Shown here: piece after piece, positions 50,612 through 60,998 of the stretch | How the letters are laid out: each line of letters opens with the position of its first letter | Numbering within the stretch: position 1 is the stretch's first letter | Source: Bernardetia sp042180575 | GTDB taxonomy: Bacteria; Bacteroidota; Bacteroidia; Cytophagales; Bernardetiaceae | Length of the DNA stretch: 64,000 nt | Assembly: GCF_042180575.1 (NCBI RefSeq) | Contig: NZ_CP170094.1 | Span: forward strand, 1 to 64,000 | Direction: 5' to 3' | The notes under the pieces: model-generated | What the model was told of the DNA's origin: nothing | What the model saw: only the letters and a program-made list of their open reading frames with translations | Databases searched by the model: none | Position numbers and translations under genes: made by a program

Positions 50612-52834
50612 ATGCAAAACTATACATTAAAATATATATTTCCATATTTATTCAAAACTTTGCCTATTCAATTAATTTTGAAGTGTAGTTTGAAGGGAGT
50701 TGCTGTATTTTGTTTTCTGCTTTTTTTGTCTTCTTGTACTGATAAAAAAGAACTTTCTATTGAAGCTGAAAAGGGAGTTATAGACCTTTCAGATAAAATA
50801 ATTGAAACTGAAGATGTAATCGTACTCAAAGGAGAGTGGCAGTTTTTTTGGGATAAATGGATTTTACCTAAAAATATACAAGAACAAAAAGAGTTTCAGT
50901 ATGTGCCTGTTCCCACAGCTTGGAATAACTACAAAGACCCCAAAACAGAAGAAAATTATCCATCAAAAGGAGCAGCTACTTATAGAATTCAAGTAAAATT
51001 ACCCAAAAATCTACGTGAAAATGTAGCCATCAAAATTCCTAGAATATGGGCAGCTAATAAAGTCTTTATTAATGAGAAATTAGTGTATGAGGCAGGAAAA
51101 ATGACAACAAATGCCAAAGAAGCAGATGATGTTTTTTTAGCAGACTTAGTTAAATTAGAGCGAGAGGTTATCCAAAACCGTTCTGATTTAGATATTGTTG
51201 TTCAGGTAGCTAATCCAGATTTTTTTATTGGTGGAATACTTGAAAATTTTGAAATAGGAATATACAAAAACCTTCTACAAGCTAAGGAAGTAAAGCAAAC
51301 ATGGGCAGGAATTTGGCTCGGAATTTTATTTTTTATTGCTATTTATCATTTTGTGCTTTTTGTTTTTCGTCCCAAACAAAAATCTACGCTTTATTTTGGA
51401 CTCTTGACTTTCTTTTTAGGAGTTATACATCTTGTTTTTGCCGAACATTATTTTTACGAATATTTACATTTGCATACTGCTTTTGATACAAGGTTTCAAC
51501 CTAGAATGTATTATGGCTCTTATTTCTTGCTTTTTCCTACGGCTGTTTTGTATTTGCAATCTCTTTATCCTAAAGAAGCCAAACCTTTTATGTTTCCTGT
51601 CTCGGGTGGTTTGGCTGCTCTAAGCATGTTATTTTTGTTTTTACCAACTTATATTTTTCTTCGATTTATACAACCTCTGCAAGCTGTTCAGATGGTTATT
51701 GCCATTCTTTTTGGACTTACTATTTTAGGAACTGCCATTTATAAAAAACGTTCAGAAACTCTTTGGCAGAGTCTAGGAATTGCTTTTTGGTTGCTTACAG
51801 GCATACATGACGGACTAAATACAGTCGGAATTTCACTTACAGGTTATTTTGATTTAATTCAGTTTGGTTTTGGTGCTTTTATTTTATTACAAATGGGAAT
51901 CTTAGCCAAGCGTTTTTCAAGAGCTTTTAATAGAGTAGAAGATTTGACTGTTAATTTGGAACGCAAAGTAAATGAAAGAACCATTGAGGTAAATGAAAGA
52001 AATGCAGAGTTGCAACAGCAGAGTGAAGTTTTGGAAGAAAAAAATCAACACATTACAGATTCGATTCGTTATGCTGCACGTATTCAAAAATCTATTTTGG
52101 GAGATAAAAATCTATTGGGAGATTTGTTTTATGATAGTTTTGTTTTATTTAAGCCTCGTGATATTGTCAGTGGAGATTTTTATTGGTTTTCACAGGTAAT
52201 TATTGATAAAAAAATGCACTCTATTGTTGTTTGTGCAGATTGTACAGGACATGGCGTACCAGGGGCATTTATGACAGTGATGGGAAATGATTTATTGACT
52301 GAAATTGTAATCAACAAAAAAATAACTGCGCCAAATGAAATTCTTAAACTTCTTGATGAAAAAATAGAAGCTACTTTTAGAAACCAAAATACAAGAGATG
52401 GAATGGATGTAGCAATCATAAACTATTGTCATTCTAGTAGAACATTGAAGTTTGCAGGAGCAAAAAATCCATTGTATTTGGTAGAACATGGAACAATAAA
52501 AGAAATAAAAGGCTCAAAACACGCCATAGGAGGAGGAAAATCAAAATACAAAAAGCGAAAAGAAAAAGAATTTGAAGCTGCTACTTTTATTCTCCCCCAA
52601 AAAACAACACTTTATATGGCAAGTGATGGTTATCAAGACCAATTTGGGAGTCCAGAAGACGCAGACAAGGCAGTTAGAAAATTTATGAAAAAACGTTTTA
52701 GAGAACTCTTGTTAGAAATTAGTAAACTACCCATTGCAGAACAAGAAGCCACACTAGATAAAATCTTAGAAGATTGGAAACAAATGGAAAAACAAACAGA
52801 TGATATTTTGGTAATGGGGATTTATATCGATTAA
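50612..52834 (+). CDS. 7TM sensor with SpoIIE-type phosphatase domain
   Basis: From the ATG at 50612 the product is 740 residues. A signal with lipobox-like LSSC (Cys42) comes first, then a 7TMR-DISMED-type extracytoplasmic domain (VLKGEWQFFWDKWILP, PSKGAATYRIQVKLPKNL), then seven membrane helices (residues about 228-430), a coiled coil (LERKVNERTIEVNERNAELQQQ), and a SpoIIE/PP2C domain with RDIVSGDFYWF, ADCTGHGVPGAFMTVMGN and MASDGYQDQFG aspartate motifs. It should sense an outside signal and dephosphorylate a cytoplasmic partner. The STAS-like gene 88 bases downstream is an attractive candidate (inference). Confidence 0.92.
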   Translation: MQNYTLKYIFPYLFKTLPIQLILKCSLKGVAVFCFLLFLSSCTDKKELSIEAEKGVIDLSDKIIETEDVIVLKGEWQFFWDKWILPKNIQEQKEFQYVPVPTAWNNYKDPKTEENYPSKGAATYRIQVKLPKNLRENVAIKIPRIWAANKVFINEKLVYEAGKMTTNAKEADDVFLADLVKLEREVIQNRSDLDIVVQVANPDFFIGGILENFEIGIYKNLLQAKEVKQTWAGIWLGILFFIAIYHFVLFVFRPKQKSTLYFGLLTFFLGVIHLVFAEHYFYEYLHLHTAFDTRFQPRMYYGSYFLLFPTAVLYLQSLYPKEAKPFMFPVSGGLAALSMLFLFLPTYIFLRFIQPLQAVQMVIAILFGLTILGTAIYKKRSETLWQSLGIAFWLLTGIHDGLNTVGISLTGYFDLIQFGFGAFILLQMGILAKRFSRAFNRVEDLTVNLERKVNERTIEVNERNAELQQQSEVLEEKNQHITDSIRYAARIQKSILGDKNLLGDLFYDSFVLFKPRDIVSGDFYWFSQVIIDKKMHSIVVCADCTGHGVPGAFMTVMGNDLLTEIVINKKITAPNEILKLLDEKIEATFRNQNTRDGMDVAIINYCHSSRTLKFAGAKNPLYLVEHGTIKEIKGSKHAIGGGKSKYKKRKEKEFEAATFILPQKTTLYMASDGYQDQFGSPEDADKAVRKFMKKRFRELLLEISKLPIAEQEATLDKILEDWKQMEKQTDDILVMGIYID

Positions 52835-52922
52835 AAAAATTATAAAAATTATAATCTATTTCTTTAAAAAGCGTACTTTTGTTTAACAAAATCACTGAAA
52901 TAAACAGGAACAGCTACACAAG

Positions 52923-53333
52923 ATGAAAATAAATATAGCAAAAAATAAGTATTATCATATAGAAATAGATAAGACAAAAAACAGAGCTTACTTCTCTATT
53001 CTTGCTGTTTGGAATGGAATTGAGAATTTTTCCACTTTTTTTGAAGAATGGAAACAAGCTATTACAGAGCTAAAAAATAATTTTACTATTCTTGCTGATT
53101 TGAGAATGATGCCTATTTTATCTAAAGAGATAGAGAATTTATTTTCTCAAACACACAATTATTTTGTAGAGAATGGACTTTTTCAAGTAGCTGAGGTAGC
53201 AGCATTAAATGATATTTCTAACTTACAAATTGACCGTTTAGAAAATAAAAATCAAATTCCTAAAAATACATTTCCAACCATAGAACAGGCAGAAGAATAT
53301 CTCAATCAACAAGTAAAGAATATAGAAAATTAA
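52923..53333 (+). CDS. STAS/SpoIIAA-like protein downstream of the phosphatase
   Basis: The 136-residue protein (MKINIAKNKYYHIEIDKTKNRAYFSI) is a paralogue of 47454-47879. It has the strand NNFTILADLRMMPILS (residues about 57-72), where SpoIIAA-type proteins carry the phosphorylated serine, and a Ser is present here, though the rest of the DSSG motif is missing. A C-terminal EQAEEYLNQQV helix ends it. Its stop overlaps the convergent glucosaminidase stop by four bases (TTAA at 53330-53333). The partner role is an inference. Confidence 0.72.
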   Translation: MKINIAKNKYYHIEIDKTKNRAYFSILAVWNGIENFSTFFEEWKQAITELKNNFTILADLRMMPILSKEIENLFSQTHNYFVENGLFQVAEVAALNDISNLQIDRLENKNQIPKNTFPTIEQAEEYLNQQVKNIEN

Positions 53334-54439
53334 TAATCTAATAAATCAAGGTTGTAACGTTTAATTATTTTCTTCAAAAGTTCTCCATAAATAGGAGATG
53401 TTGCATAACCTACACCACCATATTTTGTAGAGCCAATTTTGTCAGCCCAATCTTCATAATTTTTTCCTTTTGTAAATAAAGGTGAGTAGCGTTTGCTTTC
53501 ATTTAGAAAAATAGAATGCGCTCTAAATGATTCCCAAGGCGATTGATAATCAGCAAAGCTATCTTTTATAAGACATTTATAAAGCGTTTTTCCACCTTTT
53601 TGTATAATTTTCGAACTGACTACTTTGCTTTTATTTGCTTTATATTCTGCAGCTGTGTAATATTCTGTGGTAGTAATAGCTTTTGTTTTTCCTCTTTTAT
53701 CTTTGATGCCAAAATAATTATTATTTACAATGCGTTGTCCATAAGCAGTTTCCAAAGCAGATTGAGCTAGTTTTATCGAAGCAGGAACGTGATATTTTGC
53801 TTGTTCCATAAGAGCTGTTTCAAATTTTTTGAGATCTTTTGTGCCTGTGAAATATGCCATTACATGAGCCTCTACTTTGGTTTGGTTCAAAACAATAGTT
53901 ATGAATGCTTCACTTAGTTTTTGATTCAAGACAATCATTTTTTTATCGCTAAGTTGGTCTAAACGAGAAACTTGATTTGCTATAAGAGCTTCACTAATAA
54001 GAGTGTGTTTTATTTTCAAAAAATTCTTTCGTTTGTCTTCTGTTTCAGTTTTTGAAAGCGAATTACTTTTTGATAAATGTCTATATCCATAATCTACTAC
54101 ATCATTATATTCTACATCATCGGCATTTATGTCCTCTTTATCTGCATCCTCATTCTCTGTTTGTTTATTTAGTCCTTCTCCTTCTAAATATTCTTTGGTA
54201 GCATTGTCCGTAGTCGTGTTTGTTTGAGCTAGTTGTTGGTTATCTTTTTCAGACATTAAAATTGAAACTTGCAAAATAGCAACAATACTAAAAATACCAA
54301 TCAAGGCAAATATTAATCGGTTATTTAATTGAATTGTAAAAGTAATTACAGATTTGTCTTTTTTGAAAGGAACAGGGATTTGAAAAGATTTAGCGTATAA
54401 AGGGCGAGTAACCCATTTTTTAAAAGGAGTTGGTAACAT
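53330..54439 (-). CDS. Membrane-anchored glucosaminidase-domain protein
   Basis: The 369-residue protein has one transmembrane helix (LIFALIGIFSIVAILQVSILM, residues about 43-63), an acidic linker (TDNATKEYLEGEG...EDADKEDINADD) and a C-terminal glucosaminidase domain (Bax/FlgJ-like). The domain begins YHVPASIKLAQSALETAYGQRIVNNNYFGIKD, with the catalytic glutamate in ALETAYG; FADYQSPWESFRAHSIFL and YATSPIYGELLKKIIKRYNL follow. It should cleave peptidoglycan in the periplasm. Its stop overlaps the convergent gene by four bases. Confidence 0.9.
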   Translation of the reverse strand: MLPTPFKKWVTRPLYAKSFQIPVPFKKDKSVITFTIQLNNRLIFALIGIFSIVAILQVSILMSEKDNQQLAQTNTTTDNATKEYLEGEGLNKQTENEDADKEDINADDVEYNDVVDYGYRHLSKSNSLSKTETEDKRKNFLKIKHTLISEALIANQVSRLDQLSDKKMIVLNQKLSEAFITIVLNQTKVEAHVMAYFTGTKDLKKFETALMEQAKYHVPASIKLAQSALETAYGQRIVNNNYFGIKDKRGKTKAITTTEYYTAAEYKANKSKVVSSKIIQKGGKTLYKCLIKDSFADYQSPWESFRAHSIFLNESKRYSPLFTKGKNYEDWADKIGSTKYGGVGYATSPIYGELLKKIIKRYNLDLLDY

Positions 54440-54764
54440 TTATATAATTATTTTAAGCTATTGGTTGAGGAGTTATTTTTGATTTTAAAGGAGTTAAGCT
54501 GTTGAAATATAACTATCTAACCACCTAAAGCATATTTTTTGTTTCGAAATTAGATATTATTAAGCTGTAAATTTAACGAAAAGAAGTCAGTTTTTCGTTG
54601 CATAAGAAAATAGAGCAAAAGCCTACTCAATGAATTTACTTTTTAACTATCAGCTATTTTTTAACAAAAAAAGTTCTTTCTGTCTTTTTAATCATTATTT
54701 TTTTCTAAAAAAAATCCGTATTTTTCATATTCTTGCCAAACTAAATAACTACAAATCCAAATCT
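54440..54764. other. Intergenic stretch
   Basis: The 325-base AT-rich gap lies between divergent genes. A plus-strand frame from 54630 runs into the large gene but its first 45 codons look like leader. No repeat or RNA was recognised. Confidence 0.5.
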
Positions 54765-57700
54765 ATGCTAATTTTAAAAAAATTACTACTACAAATTCAA
54801 TCACAAAACAGGATAAGAAAACCAATCAGTTTGTTGGTTTTTCTACTATTTATGATGGTTTCTTTTGTAAGTCAAGCACAAAGACATTTTAATGATGAGA
54901 AAAACTTTGTACAAGATATGCGCCAAGTCATTGAAAGAAAATCTCAACCTAATACACTAGAAATTGCTGATGGAGTGGCTGCACTTTGGAGTAGTGGAAT
55001 GTCAGATGAACAAAAAAGTTTGTTATTCAAAGTGGCAAAAAATATGTATAAGTTAAATTATCCTACCAATCCAACATCAGAGGATTTTTATGCATGTATT
55101 GTTTATGGAAAGAAAAACGGAAGACTTACTGATGAGCTTCTTACTTCATTTTTACAAGTAGCTGACACAACTGTTTTAGAGGCTTCTGTTGGTGTTGCTA
55201 CCAATTTTTATAGAATGACACGTCTTTATCTGACAGAAAATAAATTATACAAATACCGAGAGACAAGTGGAGTAATTGTAGAAGGAAACAATAATTTTTC
55301 TTTTGGATATGGAAGAGAAGCTGCCGTTGCGACAGATGCTGTAGAACTGCCAGCAGATATAACAGAAATTATAGAAAGCCAAACAGGCACAGATACTGAA
55401 GAAGAAGAGAAAAAAGAAACAGCCGAAGATTTAGGCTGGGGTGAAACAGAAACTACAAACGACAATGGAGGTTGGGACAATACAGGTTGGGATACACCAG
55501 AAGAAAATACAGGCTTTGTAGAAGCAGATACCGATGTGTGGGGAAGTGCCGACGAATGGGGAAGTGGAGGAGATTGGGGAAGCGAAGAAGAAACAAGTAC
55601 AGATAAAAAAGATAAAAAAGTAGTCTATGATCCCATTGTGAAGCCTAATCCAACAAGTAGTTTTGTAAATGACCCTGCTGAAAAACTTCCATTAGCAGGA
55701 CCTTATATGAATTTGGATAAAATTACCTTGACTATCCAAACACCAAATGATACTGTACAAATAAAAAATACAACAGGACAAGTAGTATTTGCAAAAGCTG
55801 CTTTTACAGGAGAAGGAGGGCGTTTTGATTGGGGAGTTTTGCCTGATGTGTATGGTGAGTTTAGCAAATTTAGTATTACTGTAAAAAAGCCTGAGATTAA
55901 AGCCGAAGAATTCAAATTACATTATGCCAGTTATACAGATTCTGTCGTGGTGGGGCAGTTTGACTACTTTGCTTCTCGTACCAATAACAAAGAAAATCCA
56001 TTATATCCACGCTTTACATCCTATAAAAACAATATAGAAGTAAAAGGGTTTTTGAAAGATATTATTTATGAAGGAGGCTTTTCTTTGATAGGAAAAAAAA
56101 TAATATCTAGGTCGTTGGGAGGAGGCGCATCTTCTATTCGATTAGAAAAAGAAGGGAAAGTACGTTTTAGATCTACCTCAAGGCAAGATTATGTTTTTAG
56201 TGAACATGCTGTTACGAATCGTCTTTCTCAATTAATTATTTATACTACTGAAAAAGATTCTTTAGCACATCAAGGCGTAAAACTTCGTTATGATGATGAA
56301 AGTGAGCAACTTTTGGCACGCAGAGATAAAAAAATGTTTAAATATGCTCCTTTTATGGATTCATACCATGATGTGAGTATTTCGGCTGATTATGTAAACT
56401 GGGATTTGAAGTCGGATACAATGAATATATACAGTTTGGCTGGTCGTGGTGCTGTTATGGCTGCTTATGAGGCTGCTAGTAGAAATGAATCAATGAGAGA
56501 TTCTATTCTCAAACAGATTGATTTTGTTACTGTTACTTCAAATGCTTATTTTAATGAATATGAATTAAGAGCTGTACAAGGAATGTATCCTTTCAATCCT
56601 TTGGTAATGGCTTGGGCGTATGTTACACAAAGAAAACCATTTGGACTTTCTTTCATGAGTGCAGATTTGGCTAATCATTTCAAACAAAAGGCTGTACACG
56701 TCAAAAGTTCTATGCGTGAAATGGCAGGAGCAGGTTTTGTGGAGTATGATGAGGCAGCCGACTGGGTTACACTTACTCAAAAAGGAGTGCTTTATGCACG
56801 AGCAAACTTACCAACAAATAACAGACTTCGTTCTGATTATGACCAAATTAGACTTTCTTCATTAGGTACAAATAGTGATAATCTTACCTATTATTTCGAA
56901 AATAACGAATTAAAAGTAAGAGGTGTAGAAGAGGTAATGTATAGTAATGCAAAAGTAGATTCAGTAAATTATTACGCTGTAAAAGCAAAACCTGTTGATA
57001 AACAAGTCATAATAACAGAAAATCGAAACATGACTATCAACGGACAAGTAGCTGCAAAAAACTTTATCTTTAATGGAGAAGGGTTCAAGTTTGATTATAA
57101 AGATTTCAAATTTGATATGGAAAAAATTGATTCTATGCAGTTTTTTGTAGATGGAGATACGATGCCAAATAGTTTTAAGGATGTATCAGGAACATTTTCA
57201 ATTAATCTTCCTTACAATAAAGCAGGTGTTTATGATAAGGGTAGGTTTAAAGATTCTCAAAGATATCCACTTTTTAATACTACTTCTGGTGGAACAGTTC
57301 GTTTTGGTGGAAATGAAGTAATGGCAGGAGCATATAGTGATTCGACAGTTCGTTTTGATGTAGATAACTTTACATTAGATAGTTTGGCAAAAAGAAAACC
57401 AGAAGATTTGCGCTTTGGAGGAACATTTAATACTCCTATTTTTGATAAATTTAAAGAACCTATTCGTGTAATGCCTGACAAATCACTCGGTTTTACACAC
57501 GATGTCAATGACCCTCAACATGCTGATGGAATGTCTCTTTATGGTGGAAAAGGTAAACTACTTACAGGTAGAGTTGTCGTCAGTAATAGTGGTATTCGTG
57601 CAGGTAGCGAACGTTATATTCAAGATATTGAAGAGAATCCTAAGAAAAATGCCAAGACCCAAGAAACAAAAGAGGAGGTCGTGATTGATAATGAACCAGC

Positions 57701-59972
57701 AAAAATGACTTATCTAGCAGCCGAGTTAAATTCAAATGACTTTATATTCTTTGTTGATTCTGTTACTTCAAAAGGAGAATATGCTGCTGATTTGGCTACC
57801 TCTCAAGGTAAAATTAATGCTGTTACGATTGGTGAGGCGATGTTTCCACAGGTAGAGCTTGAAAATTACCGAATGAAGTGGCTTCCCAAACAAGATAGTA
57901 TGATGCTTACCACAACAGATACTCCTTTCCGAATGTATAAAGGAGAAGGAGGAACACTAAAAGAGGCAAATTATACAGGAACATTAGCCCTTACTCCATT
58001 AGGTTTGAAAGGCTATGGAAAAGTAGAAACTCAAGATGCAATCATTGAATCCAAATTATTTGCCTTCGAAACTACTCGTGTATTCGGACGTAAATCAGAT
58101 TTTCAAATTAAGTCTTTAGGTGGAACTCTTCCTCCTGCTGTGGCTGCAAATAATGTAAAATTTGAGTATGATATTTTGGCATCTCCTCGTACTGCTACTA
58201 TTACCTCCGAAGTTTTGGGTGAGCCTGTTTTTGATTTTCCTAGTTTGCAATACAAAACTTCACTTGCAACAGGTTATTGGAATGCAGATGCTCAAACGGT
58301 AGCTTTTCGTTTAGATGAAACAGGGGATATTAGCAAACAGTATTTTGTTTCTACTGCTCCAGAGCAAGATAGTTTGAATTTTAGAGCTGCGTTTGCAAAT
58401 TATCATATTCCTAGTGGAAATTTGACTATCGGTGGAGTTCCTTATATCTTAGTTGTTGATACTGAAATTTATCCAAGAGAAGGAAATGTTACGATTCGTA
58501 AAAATGCTAAAATGGATAAATTAGAAGATGCAGAGTTGGTAATTAATTATATTAATAAATACCACAAACTGACAGAGGGAAATGTAGATATTATTTCTAG
58601 AAATGAATATCAAGGCGAAGCAGTCTTAAATTATGATAACGGAACAGACAAAATTCAGTATTTACGACTAAATAATTATGGTAAACAACTTATTACAGAA
58701 GAAGATTTGCCTGATAGTTTGCGTAAAACATCTGTCGCTGAAAAACTCATTGGTACAGAAGGAACTGTTTCAATTACGACCATTGAAGAAAAAGACGATG
58801 TTATTGATGATACAGATTTTATCTATTCAGAAGGTAAACAGTTTAGAGGAGAGGTAACCCTAAAGGCATGGCTTTCAGAATTAGAATTTAATGGACAAGC
58901 TAGACTTGTAATTGATGGCGTTCCTCAAACAGGTTGGTTTCCATTGGTAAGTGCTGCGTATGTAGATAAGAATTCTAAACAAGCAAAGAAAATTGCAGCA
59001 GCAGGGTCATCAGAACTTATCAAAGACCAAAAAATTGGAGGACAACCAGCCTTTACAGGAATTTATCTAGGTGAAGATGGTTTATTTGTTCCTGTTATGC
59101 AAGAAGATATTCCTAAATCAGAACCTATATTATTAGGAGAAGGGCAAGTAAAAGTAAAACCCGAAGAAAAATCAATCTTGATTATTTCTGAGGAAAGAGC
59201 TGCTACTTCCGAAATTGCAGATGGAAATTCTTTTAAAGCTAGTAAAACATTAGGAACAGCCGAATTTGATGGTAAGTTTATGATGTTTAAAAATAGCCAA
59301 AGAGCGCAAGTAGATGTATCAGGAGTAGGAAAAGCAAATTTCCAAAACAAACAATATACTGTTGATGCAATGGTAAGCATCAATATAGAGTCAAAAGGAG
59401 ATGCATTTTCATTTATGCAAGATGACTTAAACTCATTTGTAGAAGAAAACCGAGAACGCTTAAAACTTGCACCAACTGTAAACAAATCAAAAAATACACT
59501 TCTCAAAATTGCAGGACAGGCAGGAGCAAAAGAAGCACAAAACTTTCAAAAACGATTTGCTCCAAATGACTATGGAATTGTAGATGTAATTAGTAAAACT
59601 ATTGTACTCTCCGATGTAACAATGAATTGGTCACCTGATGAACAAACATTTTATAGTGTGGGTGATATTGGTTTGGCAGCTATCTTAAAAGAAGAAATTG
59701 ATGTCAAAACAACAGGTTATCTTGAAATTCCACAGACAGGAAGTAGAGATGAGTTTACACTTTATTTTGAAATTGATCCTGACAAATGGTATTATTTCCA
59801 ATTTGATGGACGTACGCTCAAAACACTTTCTTCTAATGAAGAATACAATACAATTATTACAGATCCAAAAGCAAAAGATAAATTTGATTTGGCAGATCAA
59901 GCAGATGTAGATGAATTTATGGCTCGTTTTAGAGGTATTTATCCGACTACTCCTTCAATTCCTGTGAAATAA
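54765..59972 (+). CDS. Giant exported protein of unknown function
   Basis: From the ATG at 54765 the product is 1735 residues and begins MLILKKLLLQIQSQNRIRKPISLLVFLLFMMVSFVSQAQ, a signal peptide. The longer frame to 54630 adds 45 unlikely residues. Residues about 85-170 are helical. Residues about 212-278 are very acidic with repeated Trp (GWGETE, GGWDNTGWD, VWGSADEWGSGGDWGSEEE). The rest is dominated by beta strands with many YDKGRF, VRFGGNEV and FEFDILASPR-type patterns, like large Bacteroidota periplasmic or outer-membrane proteins. I see no type IX signal at the end (SIPVK). No family is recognised; function unknown. Confidence 0.82.
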   Translation: MLILKKLLLQIQSQNRIRKPISLLVFLLFMMVSFVSQAQRHFNDEKNFVQDMRQVIERKSQPNTLEIADGVAALWSSGMSDEQKSLLFKVAKNMYKLNYPTNPTSEDFYACIVYGKKNGRLTDELLTSFLQVADTTVLEASVGVATNFYRMTRLYLTENKLYKYRETSGVIVEGNNNFSFGYGREAAVATDAVELPADITEIIESQTGTDTEEEEKKETAEDLGWGETETTNDNGGWDNTGWDTPEENTGFVEADTDVWGSADEWGSGGDWGSEEETSTDKKDKKVVYDPIVKPNPTSSFVNDPAEKLPLAGPYMNLDKITLTIQTPNDTVQIKNTTGQVVFAKAAFTGEGGRFDWGVLPDVYGEFSKFSITVKKPEIKAEEFKLHYASYTDSVVVGQFDYFASRTNNKENPLYPRFTSYKNNIEVKGFLKDIIYEGGFSLIGKKIISRSLGGGASSIRLEKEGKVRFRSTSRQDYVFSEHAVTNRLSQLIIYTTEKDSLAHQGVKLRYDDESEQLLARRDKKMFKYAPFMDSYHDVSISADYVNWDLKSDTMNIYSLAGRGAVMAAYEAASRNESMRDSILKQIDFVTVTSNAYFNEYELRAVQGMYPFNPLVMAWAYVTQRKPFGLSFMSADLANHFKQKAVHVKSSMREMAGAGFVEYDEAADWVTLTQKGVLYARANLPTNNRLRSDYDQIRLSSLGTNSDNLTYYFENNELKVRGVEEVMYSNAKVDSVNYYAVKAKPVDKQVIITENRNMTINGQVAAKNFIFNGEGFKFDYKDFKFDMEKIDSMQFFVDGDTMPNSFKDVSGTFSINLPYNKAGVYDKGRFKDSQRYPLFNTTSGGTVRFGGNEVMAGAYSDSTVRFDVDNFTLDSLAKRKPEDLRFGGTFNTPIFDKFKEPIRVMPDKSLGFTHDVNDPQHADGMSLYGGKGKLLTGRVVVSNSGIRAGSERYIQDIEENPKKNAKTQETKEEVVIDNEPAKMTYLAAELNSNDFIFFVDSVTSKGEYAADLATSQGKINAVTIGEAMFPQVELENYRMKWLPKQDSMMLTTTDTPFRMYKGEGGTLKEANYTGTLALTPLGLKGYGKVETQDAIIESKLFAFETTRVFGRKSDFQIKSLGGTLPPAVAANNVKFEYDILASPRTATITSEVLGEPVFDFPSLQYKTSLATGYWNADAQTVAFRLDETGDISKQYFVSTAPEQDSLNFRAAFANYHIPSGNLTIGGVPYILVVDTEIYPREGNVTIRKNAKMDKLEDAELVINYINKYHKLTEGNVDIISRNEYQGEAVLNYDNGTDKIQYLRLNNYGKQLITEEDLPDSLRKTSVAEKLIGTEGTVSITTIEEKDDVIDDTDFIYSEGKQFRGEVTLKAWLSELEFNGQARLVIDGVPQTGWFPLVSAAYVDKNSKQAKKIAAAGSSELIKDQKIGGQPAFTGIYLGEDGLFVPVMQEDIPKSEPILLGEGQVKVKPEEKSILIISEERAATSEIADGNSFKASKTLGTAEFDGKFMMFKNSQRAQVDVSGVGKANFQNKQYTVDAMVSINIESKGDAFSFMQDDLNSFVEENRERLKLAPTVNKSKNTLLKIAGQAGAKEAQNFQKRFAPNDYGIVDVISKTIVLSDVTMNWSPDEQTFYSVGDIGLAAILKEEIDVKTTGYLEIPQTGSRDEFTLYFEIDPDKWYYFQFDGRTLKTLSSNEEYNTIITDPKAKDKFDLADQADVDEFMARFRGIYPTTPSIPVK

Positions 59973-60004
59973 TTTTAACAACTAATTTCTTTTTTAGATA
60001 ACCC

Positions 60005-60047
60005 AAAAGCTCATTTATTTACATTATTGTAAATGAATGAGCTTTTT
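60005..60047. terminator. Bidirectional rho-independent terminator
   Basis: AAAAGCTCATTTATTTACA and its partner TGTAAATGAATGAGCTTTTT form a long stem (one mismatch) between genes ending at 59972 and 60048. Confidence 0.88.
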
Positions 60048-60998
60048 CTATTGATAATTCATATCTCTAAGCCTAAAATTATATCCTTCATCGATTATTC
60101 TTTGAGTAAGTGATAGCGTGTTTTTATTACTACTATTGATTCGTATCGGAATTTGATTAGCAATAGATAAAGATTTTAATGAGTGAAAAAGAGAAACAGA
60201 ATCATTAAATGTATTTTTAGGAATATTGAAAGTTATTCGTTCATTTGTTTTTTCTTCTTGGTATTCCACAACACAATACGTTAAGTTCGTTGTTGGAGTT
60301 TTTTCATAAAAAGTAATCTGTTTTATATACTTGGCTGATAAAATATACCGATTTATTCCATAAGAATCTGAAAAACAGATTGCTTTATTAGTGATATAAA
60401 ATGTATTTCCTCTAAATAATTTAAAATCAGAATCTAATTGATTACCAAAATACCAATTATGAAGTATTTCAGCAATTTGTAAAATAAAAGTAAATAAAAA
60501 GGCAATAATTACGATAGGAGATTTATAAATAAAAAACAAACCGATTCCTATTATCCAAGATATAATCTTAACTGCTTTTACTATAGAGTGATGGAAAATT
60601 CCTTGAATCGAAGATAATTTGCTTTGTTTCCTAACCCATGGATTTCTTTTCACCTCCATAGGGAAATTTACTTCATTACCATCATCAGAGTTAAGAGCTT
60701 GATAGAACAAAACTGTTTCCTCAGCTTTCAAATTCATAACAGACGAAGAAGGAAATTTTTCTAATGTGTCAGACTGGTCGCAATGTTTGCCATCTAAATA
60801 AAGCCACGTATCGACTAAGAAAATAGAGTTACAGCTTGCACAAAAAACTACCTCATCAGTTGTTTGAATCAGATCTCCTGTAATTGGATCTTTTCTGTTT
60901 TGAGATAAAAACTCTTTGTGTTTATTGGTGTCTATTTTATGGATATACATACTGTGTTTTTTTATAATTATAAAATTAGTTTTCTGTTTCTCTATCAT
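60048..60998 (-). CDS. Membrane protein with RING-like zinc motif
   Basis: The 316-residue protein has, near the N terminus, PITGDLIQTTDEVVFCASCNSIFLVDTWLYLDGKHCDQ, which resembles the prokaryotic RING/zinc-finger cores (CxxC ... W ... C), although the usual His is not clear. Two membrane helices follow (IISWIIGIGLFFIYKSPIVIIAFLFTFILQIAEI), then a C-terminal PH-like soluble domain (FYITNKAICFSDSYGINRYILSAKYIKQITFYEK). The start may instead be the ATG at 60950 (MYIHKIDTNKHKEF). I do not know its function. Confidence 0.72.
   Translation of the reverse strand: MIEKQKTNFIIIKKHSMYIHKIDTNKHKEFLSQNRKDPITGDLIQTTDEVVFCASCNSIFLVDTWLYLDGKHCDQSDTLEKFPSSSVMNLKAEETVLFYQALNSDDGNEVNFPMEVKRNPWVRKQSKLSSIQGIFHHSIVKAVKIISWIIGIGLFFIYKSPIVIIAFLFTFILQIAEILHNWYFGNQLDSDFKLFRGNTFYITNKAICFSDSYGINRYILSAKYIKQITFYEKTPTTNLTYCVVEYQEEKTNERITFNIPKNTFNDSVSLFHSLKSLSIANQIPIRINSSNKNTLSLTQRIIDEGYNFRLRDMNYQ

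Noticed and set aside
59063..59506. 147-codon ORF opposite the giant gene
   Set aside because: Antisense; no motif; the giant gene has an unbroken frame through it.
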